In this document: positions 58,119 through 64,000 of the stretch, piece by piece
Layout of the letters: each line of letters begins with the position of its first letter
How positions within the stretch are numbered: the first letter of the stretch is position 1
Origin: Sanguibacter inulinus
GTDB lineage: Bacteria > Actinomycetota > Actinomycetes > Actinomycetales > Cellulomonadaceae
NCBI RefSeq assembly: GCF_013415325.1
Contig: NZ_JACBYE010000008.1
Coordinates: 1-64,000 of the forward strand
Reading direction: 5' to 3'
DNA: 64,000 nucleotides
Notes under the pieces: generated by a model
Databases searched by the model: none
What the model saw: the letters and a program-made list of their open reading frames with translations, nothing else
What the model was told of the DNA's origin: nothing
Program-made: the position numbers and the translations under genes

Positions 58119-59693
58119 CTACTCCCCCTGTAGCTCCGCCGTCTCTGCTGGCTCCCCTGCCTCTGCCGGCTCCGCCGCGGCGCCGAGCTCGAGACCGTCG
58201 GGGCCCAGCGGGTCGACGAGCACGAGCTCTTCGACCTCCGGGTCCACCCAGCGCTGGTATCCAGGCCCCGTCGCGGCGGTCTCGAAGCGCACCGCGACCC
58301 GCCCGTCGTCACGGAGGTGGACCACCCAGCCCCGGCCGTCCCTCGAGGTCTGCACGTCCAGGCCCGGGGCGAGGGCCGCGGCGGTCGCCCGGACCGGCCC
58401 GGAGCGGGCGTCGACACTGTCCTGGTCACCGTCGCCGCCCTGGGGACCGTGGCCGTCCGCGCCCGCGTCGTCGGCAGCGAGCTGCCCGGACTGGTCGCTC
58501 CCGGCGCGTCTGCCGCCGAAGGGCCCGTCGCCCTCGGGCCCAGCCTCGTCGACCCCGACGTCCATCCCGAGCGGGAGCATCAGCTGGGAGTGCTCGGACA
58601 GACCGTGGAAGGACACCCCGAGCAACCGGACGGGCTCGACCACCTCGGCGAGGGCGAGGGCCCGTTGGGCAGCCTGCCGCAGCGCTGTGACGTCGGAGGT
58701 GGGTCGGCTCAGCGTCACCGAGCGGGTGATCGTCGTGAACGACGCGACCCGCACCTTGACCACCACGGTCCGGGCGGCGACAGCGTGCCGCTCCAGGCGC
58801 CGCAGGGCCGAGTCGGTCACGGCGTCCAGCGCGGTGGCGATCGCCGTCCTTCCGTGCAGGTCGTCGTCGAAGGTGTGCTCGGCCCCCGCGGACTTGCGCT
58901 CCCGGACCGTCGTCACCGGCCTGTCGTCCCAGCCACGAGCCACCCTGTAGAGGTTGGCACCAGCTGCTTCCCCCGCCGTCATGACGAGGGTGTCCAGGGG
59001 CTGGGCCCGGAGGTCTTCGACGGTCCGCACGCCCAGCTGGTCGAGCCTGGCGGCCGACACCGGCCCGACACCCCACAGGGCGCGGACCGGGAGGGCGAGC
59101 AAGAACTCGTCTTCGTCGGCAGGGTCCACGACCCGCACGCCGCCCGGCTTGGCCGCCTCGGAGGCCAGCTTGGCGACGAGCTTGGAGCGACCGAGCCCCA
59201 GGGAGACCGACAGCCCGGTCCGTGCGTGCGCCCGGGCGCGGAGCTCGTGGGCCAGAGTCTCGAGGTCCGCGCTCGAGCCAGGCAGGTGGTCGAGCTCGGC
59301 GAAGGCCTCGTCGATGCTGATGGCCTCGACCTGGTCCGTGACCTCACGCAGGACGGCCATGATCTGCGCCGAGTAGGCAGAGTAGGCGAGGAATCGCGGC
59401 ACGACGACGGTGGCCGTCGGGCACAGCCGACGTGCCTGCTCCATCGGCATGGCCGACCGCGCACCGAAGGCACGCGCCTCGTAGGACGCCGTCGCCACCA
59501 CGCCGCGCGGTCCCACGCCGCCGACCAGGACGGGTCGTCCGCGCAACGACGGCCTCTGGTGCTGCTCGACGCTCGCGAAGAACGCGTCGGCGTCGAGGTG
59601 CGCGACCGTCGGACGGCGACGCATCTGCGGAGCACGCATCGCGTTGAGCGCGGCCTGCGCTGCGGGGATGCCGCGAGAACGGTCGAGGGGCAC
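58119..59693 (-). CDS. dinB: DNA polymerase IV (Y-family, DinB)
   Basis: 524 aa from the GTG at 59693 (AAGGAGG 10 nt upstream). The palm motif AHLDADAFFASVEQH near 31 and SIDEAFAELDHLP near 125 give the catalytic carboxylates. The helix-hairpin-helix thumb LPVRALWGVGPVSAARLDQLG and the little finger follow to about residue 375. The remaining 150 residues are an acidic Gly/Asp linker and then a small domain with LDVQTSRDGRGWVVHL and GRVAVRFET, as in other actinobacterial DinB. It performs translesion synthesis. No LexA box was found in the 130 bp upstream. A beta-clamp motif is plausible at LMLPL. Confidence 0.93.
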   Translation of the reverse strand: MPLDRSRGIPAAQAALNAMRAPQMRRRPTVAHLDADAFFASVEQHQRPSLRGRPVLVGGVGPRGVVATASYEARAFGARSAMPMEQARRLCPTATVVVPRFLAYSAYSAQIMAVLREVTDQVEAISIDEAFAELDHLPGSSADLETLAHELRARAHARTGLSVSLGLGRSKLVAKLASEAAKPGGVRVVDPADEDEFLLALPVRALWGVGPVSAARLDQLGVRTVEDLRAQPLDTLVMTAGEAAGANLYRVARGWDDRPVTTVRERKSAGAEHTFDDDLHGRTAIATALDAVTDSALRRLERHAVAARTVVVKVRVASFTTITRSVTLSRPTSDVTALRQAAQRALALAEVVEPVRLLGVSFHGLSEHSQLMLPLGMDVGVDEAGPEGDGPFGGRRAGSDQSGQLAADDAGADGHGPQGGDGDQDSVDARSGPVRATAAALAPGLDVQTSRDGRGWVVHLRDDGRVAVRFETAATGPGYQRWVDPEVEELVLVDPLGPDGLELGAAAEPAEAGEPAETAELQGE

Positions 59694-59826
59694 GACTGGA
59701 CACCCTCCTTCGCTGGGACTGGGCCGGGCTGGGACCACGCCGGACCGAGACAGTGCCGAGCGCGAGCCGGGCGGGTGCCGGCCGGTCCCGGACAGAGCCC
59801 GGGCGCGGCTGGCCGGGCAGGAGATC

Positions 59827-60045
59827 TTACGTTTCGGGACTGACAGGCTCCCAGCGGAGCAGGTCCCCGGGCTGGCAGTCGAGGGCCTCGCACAGCGCCT
59901 CGAGCGTGCTGAACCGCACGGCCTTCGCGCGACCGTTCTTGAGCACTGCCAGGTTGGCCGGCGTGATGCCGACGAGGTCCGCGAGCGCTCCCACCGTGAT
60001 CTTGCGCCGCGCCATCATCACGTCGATGTCGACGACCACCGGCAT
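59827..60045 (-). CDS. Small XRE/YozG-family DNA-binding protein
   Basis: 72 aa, one helix-turn-helix domain: VMMARRKITVGALADLVGIT, ANLAVLKNGRAKAVRFSTLE and EALDCQPGDLLRWEP are the family marks. Its ATG overlaps the DUF2975 stop by one base (TGATG), so the two are coupled. This DUF2975/YozG pair is widespread in Gram-positives. It probably represses its own operon through the CTATCGA sites at 60554-60593. Confidence 0.92.
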   Translation of the reverse strand: MPVVVDIDVMMARRKITVGALADLVGITPANLAVLKNGRAKAVRFSTLEALCEALDCQPGDLLRWEPVSPET

Positions 60046-60542
60046 CAGACCACCTGCTCGAGCTCGGCCTCGAGGTCCTTCGCCTGCGCGTCGCGGGCGA
60101 CAGCCTGGGCGAGGAGCATCCGCAGGACGAGGACGACGAGCGCGGCGAGCACGACGAGGAGCCCGGCACCTCCGACGAGCAGGACGACCCCTGGGGCGAC
60201 AGCCTCGCCGGGGGCGAGGACGACTCCGAGGGCGAAGACCAGCAGGGCGGCTGCGGTCACGGCACCGAGGACGATGTCGACGTAGCGGAAGGACGCGTGG
60301 GAGAACACCGTGCCTGCGCGCACCATCGACAGGAGCCGCCAGACGCACACGAGGACCACCTGGACCGTGAGGATCCCGAGCACGACGATCCCCAGGACCG
60401 GCACGCGCAGGTGCTCGGCCTCGGGCGAGAGGTCGTCGAGGTCGGCTGCGAGCAGCGGGACCATCACACCGAGGACGGCGAGAGACCCGGCGAAGGCTAC
60501 GGCGAGCACAGCGCGCAGGGCGGGGACGACGATCGTGCTCAT
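60045..60542 (-). CDS. DUF2975 membrane protein
   Basis: 165 aa, four membrane helices (about 8-32, 47-70, 86-108 and 117-145) and a short acidic cytosolic end (AQAKDLEAELEQVV). VFSHASFRYVDIVLG between helices 2 and 3 is the family mark. The function is unknown; DUF2975 proteins always travel with small XRE regulators. AGGAGAG is 6 nt before the ATG. Confidence 0.9.
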   Translation of the reverse strand: MSTIVVPALRAVLAVAFAGSLAVLGVMVPLLAADLDDLSPEAEHLRVPVLGIVVLGILTVQVVLVCVWRLLSMVRAGTVFSHASFRYVDIVLGAVTAAALLVFALGVVLAPGEAVAPGVVLLVGGAGLLVVLAALVVLVLRMLLAQAVARDAQAKDLEAELEQVV

Positions 60543-60553
60543 GGCAGCTCTCC

Positions 60554-60593
60554 TCTATCGATCAACGGTCACAACCTATCGACTTTCGATAGG
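60554..60593 (-). promoter_or_regulatory. CTATCGA operator cluster of the DUF2975-XRE operon
   Basis: A perfect inverted repeat CCTATCGA-CTT-TCGATAGG (60575-60593) and another CTATCGAT copy (60555-60562) lie 12-51 bp above the DUF2975 ATG. The first contains a -10-like TAGGTT on the minus strand. Repressor binding here would block the promoter. Confidence 0.65.
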
Positions 60594-60696
60594 GCGCACA
60601 AGGCTGCCAGATGGAGACCAGGTGAAGTTCTCCGACACCGGGCCAACGCCAGGAACGTGCGGCGCGCCGTCGCGCTCACTCCGTGGACATATGTTC

Positions 60697-60745
60697 AGTG
60701 ACCCAAGTCACAAATGTGACCTGCAGATTTTGTAATCTCTTGACG
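60697..60745 (+). promoter_or_regulatory. Regulatory island of the branched-chain amino acid transporter
   Basis: An AT-richer patch within the 440-bp gap 60543-60984. AGTGA-CCCAAG-TCACA (60697-60712) resembles a CRP/GlxR site. With the next bases it forms GTGAC-CCAA-GTCAC-AAAT-GTGAC, three alternating half-sites at 9-bp spacing (60698-60720). AGATT-TTGT-AATCT (60725-60738) is a second palindrome, and TTGACG (60740-60745) is a possible -35. Confidence 0.5.
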
Positions 60746-60984
60746 ATCTGCGCACCTCTGGCAGAACAGTCATGCGTGCAGAAGCGTGGCTTTTCCGTAA
60801 CACTGACGCAACACCGATCGCAGTCGGCCGTAACACCAGGCCACCAAGGTGTGGGTACCGCAGGACCAGGACGAGTGCACCGTCGCACTCCTCCCCCGCG
60901 GCTCCACCACCCACCACCGACCGATCCACCCCACAGCTCCACTCATCATCCGGGTCCAGGGGGCCCACAGCCGGAGGTCACGAG

Positions 60985-62226
60985 ATGCGTTCACATGCTC
61001 GCCGTACAACACCAGGCCTGGCGATCGCCCTCGCCGTAGCCGTCGCCCTCACCGCATGCGGGCAGAAGTCCACCGACGACGAGACAGGAGCCGCGTCAGG
61101 TTCCAGCGAGTCAGCCTCTGCCGACCTGGCCATCGTGCCGATGGTCCAGATCGACCCCGACGGAGTCGAGGTCGAGTCCGCGGCAGGCGGCGACGCCGTC
61201 GACCCCGCGGGTGACGGGAGCGCCACCTGCGCCGCCACCACCACCATCGCGATGGCCGGTGCGTTGACCGGTCCGAACGCCGCACTCGGGCAGAACATCC
61301 TCAACGGCGCACAGCTCGCGCTCGACAAGCACAACGAGGCCAACGCCGACTGCCAGGTCGTGCTCAAGTCCTTCGACACCGAGGGCGACCCGCAGAAGGC
61401 CACCCAGGTCGCGCCGCAGATCGTCGGAGACGCGAACGTCCTCGGCCTCCTCGGCCCCGCGTTCTCGGGCGAGACCAAGGCGACCGGCGACATCTTCAAC
61501 CAGGCGGGCCTGCTCTCGCTCTCTGCCTCGGCCACCAACCCTGACCTCACCACCCTCGGGTGGAAGACCTTCTACCGCGGCCTCGCCAACGACGCCGTCC
61601 AGGGCCCGGCCGTCGCCAAGTACATGGTCGACACCCTCGGCTACGCCAAGGTCTGCGTCGTGGCCGACAACTCCGACTACGGCATCGGTCTCGCCGAGCA
61701 GATCACCGCGGGCCTCGGCGACGCCGCAGACTCCTCGTGCTCCGCCTCGGTCAAGACCGGTGACAAGGACTTCGCCGCCGCTGTCCAGATCATCAGCGGT
61801 GCCGAGGCCGACGCGGTCTTCTACGCCGGCTACTACGCCGAGGCAGCACCCTTCGTCCAGCAGCTGCGTGACGCCGGGGTCGACACCACCTTCGTCTCGG
61901 CCGACGGCACCAACGACCCGCAGTTCGTCGAGCAGGCAGGCTCGGCATCCGACGGCGCCGTGCTCTCCTGCCCGTGCGGCCCGGCACCCGACGCCTTCGC
62001 GACCGAGTACGAGACCGCCTTCGAGGCAGCCCCCGGTGTCTACTCCGTCGAGGGCTACGACCTCATGACGATCATGCTCGCCGGTATCGACTCGGGCATC
62101 ACCGACCGAGCAGGCCTGCTCGACTTCGTCGCCAGCTACGACGGTGCCGGCCTCGCCCGGAACTACTCGTGGACCGACACCGGCGAGCTCACCTCCGCAC
62201 TCATCTGGATCTACGACGTCGAGTAG
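60985..62226 (+). CDS. Branched-chain amino acid-type ABC transporter substrate-binding lipoprotein
   Basis: 413 aa from the ATG at 60985 (GGAGGT 7 nt upstream). The lipobox LTACG puts the lipid-modified cysteine at residue 25. An acidic Ser/Ala linker follows, then the type I periplasmic-binding fold ([71 protein letters not shown]). First gene of a Liv/Urt-type operon; the permease genes follow. Ligand by family: leucine/isoleucine/valine, or another amino acid or amide. Confidence 0.93.
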   Translation: MRSHARRTTPGLAIALAVAVALTACGQKSTDDETGAASGSSESASADLAIVPMVQIDPDGVEVESAAGGDAVDPAGDGSATCAATTTIAMAGALTGPNAALGQNILNGAQLALDKHNEANADCQVVLKSFDTEGDPQKATQVAPQIVGDANVLGLLGPAFSGETKATGDIFNQAGLLSLSASATNPDLTTLGWKTFYRGLANDAVQGPAVAKYMVDTLGYAKVCVVADNSDYGIGLAEQITAGLGDAADSSCSASVKTGDKDFAAAVQIISGAEADAVFYAGYYAEAAPFVQQLRDAGVDTTFVSADGTNDPQFVEQAGSASDGAVLSCPCGPAPDAFATEYETAFEAAPGVYSVEGYDLMTIMLAGIDSGITDRAGLLDFVASYDGAGLARNYSWTDTGELTSALIWIYDVE

Positions 62227-62343
62227 CACCCGCCGCCCCGCCGGCAGCTGACCTCGCGCTCCCGGCCCGCCACCACGGCGGACCGGGAGCGCGGGCTGCT
62301 TGCGGGGCGCACCACGACGGACGTCCAGCACAGGAAAGAGAGA

Positions 62344-63390
62344 GTGCAGCACATGACAGGTGGTCTTCTCCACACCATGGTCGTGGCGGAACCCCTCATC
62401 GGGTTCGACGTCGCGGCCCTCGGGCGGAACTTCTGGGCGCTGACCGTCGACGGGCTGACCTACGGGTCCGTGTACGCCCTCGTCGCCGTCGGCTACACCC
62501 TCGTGTACGGCGTCCTGCGCCTCATCAACTTCGCGCACTCCGAGGTGTTCATGCTCGGGATGTTCGGGCAGTACGCGGCCCTCATGCTGCTCGGCTTCGG
62601 CCCGAGCGGCGACGCGTACGACATGGGGATCGTCATGACGGTCCTCTACCTCGGAGCCGCCATGATCGGCGGCATGGCCATCTCCGGCGGCGTGGCCGTC
62701 GGCCTGGAGCGGGTCGCCTACAGGCCGCTGCGCAAGCGCGGTGCCCCGTCGCTCGTCTTCCTCATCACCGCGATCGGTGCGTCCTTCGTGCTGCAGGAGT
62801 TCGTGCACTTCGTGCTCCCCCGCCTCACCGGCGGCACGCTCGGCGGCGTCAACGCCCAGCAGCCCATCCGGCTCGTCGAGCCCGAGGTGCAGTTCCAGAT
62901 CGGCTCCGCCAACGTCACCAACGTGACCCTCATCATCGTGGTCTCCGCGCTGCTGCTGGCCCTCGCGACCGACCAGTTCATCAACCGCACCAAGTTCGGC
63001 CGCGGCATCCGTGCCGTCGCGCAGGACCCCGTGACGGCCACCCTCATGGGGGTCTCACGAGAGCGCATCATCATGCTCACCTTCCTCATCGGCGGCATCC
63101 TCGCCGGCGCCGCCGCGCTGCTCTACACGCTCCGCGTCCCCAACGGCATCGTCTACTCGGGCGGGTTCATCCTGGGCATCAAGGCCTTCTGCGCCGCGGT
63201 CCTCGGGGGGATCGGCAACCTGCGCGGAGCTCTCCTCGGCGGGCTGCTGCTCGGGGTCATGGAGAACTACGGACAGGTCGTCTTCGGCACGGAGTGGCGC
63301 GACGTCGTCGCCTTCGTCCTGCTGATCCTCGTCCTCATGGTCAGGCCCACGGGCATCCTCGGCGAGTCTCTCGGGAGGGCACGCGCATGA
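62344..63390 (+). CDS. livH: Branched-chain amino acid ABC transporter permease, LivH type
   Basis: 348 aa, about eight membrane helices. The LivH signature is [32 protein letters not shown] near 38-69 (key part [16 protein letters not shown]). The ATPase-contact EAA-like loop [20 protein letters not shown] lies near 220. A central loop of about 45 residues after YRPLRKRG is typical of the LivH subgroup. The GTG 62344 start is preceded by AGGAAAGAG; ATG 62353 is alternative. Located 117 bp after the binding-protein gene and overlapping livM by 4 nt. Confidence 0.93.
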   Translation: MQHMTGGLLHTMVVAEPLIGFDVAALGRNFWALTVDGLTYGSVYALVAVGYTLVYGVLRLINFAHSEVFMLGMFGQYAALMLLGFGPSGDAYDMGIVMTVLYLGAAMIGGMAISGGVAVGLERVAYRPLRKRGAPSLVFLITAIGASFVLQEFVHFVLPRLTGGTLGGVNAQQPIRLVEPEVQFQIGSANVTNVTLIIVVSALLLALATDQFINRTKFGRGIRAVAQDPVTATLMGVSRERIIMLTFLIGGILAGAAALLYTLRVPNGIVYSGGFILGIKAFCAAVLGGIGNLRGALLGGLLLGVMENYGQVVFGTEWRDVVAFVLLILVLMVRPTGILGESLGRARA

Positions 63391-64000
63391 CGACCCCGAA
63401 CGCACCCACACCCGCGTCGCCGGGCGACGGAGAGCACGGGACCCCGTCCTCCGGCTCCTCGCCTGCCCCGCTCGCGAAGGGCACCTCGCCGACTGGCAGC
63501 TCGTCGACATCACCCCCGTCCACCGACCCTGCGCACAGCACGACGACAGGCCTGCGACCCCACTCCGGTGTGGGCGACGCCGTCCGTCTCTGGTGGGACG
63601 CCCAGGCCAGGCCCACCCAGTGGGCCCTCGGGCTACCCCTGCTGATCTTCATCGCTCTCCTTCCGATCTTGCAGATCCCGGTCCTGACGACAGTCGGCAC
63701 CAACTTCGGCGGCGTCATGGCCCAGTTCGGCATGTACGCGCTCATCGCGATCGGCCTCAACGTGGTCGTCGGCCAGGCGGGGCTGCTCGACCTCGGCTAC
63801 ATCGGCTTCTACGCGATCGGCGCGTACACCGTTGCCCTGCTCACCAGCCCGTCGAGCCCCTGGAACCAGACCGGCGACGGCGGGTGGCTCTCCCAGGACT
63901 GGGCGTGGCTCGCCGCGCTGCCGATCGCCGTCGCGATCACCGCGCTCTCGGGACTGCTCATCGGCTCCCCCACGCTGCGTCTGCGCGGTGACTACCTCGC
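63387..64000 (+). CDS. livM: Branched-chain amino acid ABC transporter permease, LivM type (C-terminus beyond window)
   Basis: The first 204 codons are visible. A 65-residue Ser/Pro/Thr-rich cytosolic start is followed by membrane helices and the LivM segment [37 protein letters not shown] (key part [17 protein letters not shown]). The frame is open at the right edge near LRLRGDYLA. It should pair with LivH to form the membrane channel. The ATPase genes (livG, livF) are expected downstream, outside the window. Confidence 0.92.
   Translation, partial: MTTPNAPTPASPGDGEHGTPSSGSSPAPLAKGTSPTGSSSTSPPSTDPAHSTTTGLRPHSGVGDAVRLWWDAQARPTQWALGLPLLIFIALLPILQIPVLTTVGTNFGGVMAQFGMYALIAIGLNVVVGQAGLLDLGYIGFYAIGAYTVALLTSPSSPWNQTGDGGWLSQDWAWLAALPIAVAITALSGLLIGSPTLRLRGDYL

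Noticed and set aside
59694-59826. A LexA box upstream of dinB
   Set aside because: Both strands were read for GAAC-n4-GTTC and close variants; none was found.
60772-60984. A longer N-terminus of the substrate-binding protein
   Set aside because: A standard lipoprotein signal starts at the ATG at 60985 with a good RBS. The upstream codons lie in the regulatory region and are His/Pro/Arg-rich.

Overview
The window is a stretch of a very GC-rich chromosome from an actinobacterium. Several things point there: GTG starts are frequent, many genes have no leader, a PdtaR-type ANTAR regulator is present, PolA has a decayed proofreading domain, and the order yvcK-rapZ-uvrC / uvrA / uvrB-coaE / rpsA / polA / pdtaR follows the arrangement known from mycobacteria. 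The LPXTG pilus locus, the GH15 enzyme and the DUF6328 protein fit Micrococcales (Cellulomonas/Sanguibacter-like). That last step is my inference, not something a single gene proves.

Positions 1-29,400 are mostly core genome. They hold yvcK (cut by the window edge), rapZ and uvrC, then an OsmC protein and a three-gene cluster on the minus strand (acyl-CoA dehydrogenase, PIG-L deacetylase fused to a methyltransferase, GT2 glycosyltransferase). Next come uvrA, a GH15 hydrolase with a metallo-beta-lactamase-fold hydrolase and a YciI protein, uvrB, coaE, an ABC exporter, a repeat-rich spacer at about 19.8-20.1 kb, rpsA with a long leader, pfkA, a methyltransferase, polA facing a thioesterase, a GNAT protein, pdtaR and a tRNA with anticodon CAA. 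All three UvrABC subunits lie within 16 kb. uvrA and uvrB carry LexA-like boxes.

Positions 29,390-34,900 form a flavin-based redox unit: a membrane ferric-reductase-like flavoprotein, an FMN-binding surface protein and its FMN transferase ApbE. These converge on a two-component system (OmpR-type regulator and kinase). An 11-bp-phased direct repeat sits exactly upstream of the reductase gene. A VIT-type transporter follows.

Positions 34,900-47,900 are an accessory zone of small regulator/enzyme pairs. It holds AraC with a monooxygenase, ArsR with an MFS exporter, LysR with GNAT, HxlR with an NmrA-like reductase, and a SpoIIE phosphatase converging on an RsbW-like ATPase. It also holds debris: truncated mgtA and DUF2254 genes abutting head to head, a kinase start fragment, and a GNAT-nitroreductase fusion.

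Positions 47,860-56,400 are a pilus locus on one strand. In transcription order it has an exported beta-propeller-like protein, an ECF sigma factor fused to its own zinc-finger/transmembrane anti-sigma and an Ig-like ectodomain, a large MPETG adhesin, an LPMTG major pilin, a strong hairpin, and a class C sortase. The one-piece sigma/anti-sigma protein coupled to a secreted protein with a similar Ig-like tail is the most unusual system in the window.

Positions 56,800-64,000 hold an SQR-like flavoprotein, DNA polymerase IV, a DUF2975/XRE pair with a clear palindromic operator, and the start of a branched-chain amino acid ABC transporter operon that runs off the right edge.

A recurrent signal across the window is a -10 hexamer of form TAnnnT ending exactly 6 nt before an ATG or GTG. 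It is seen at nine genes and implies leaderless mRNAs.
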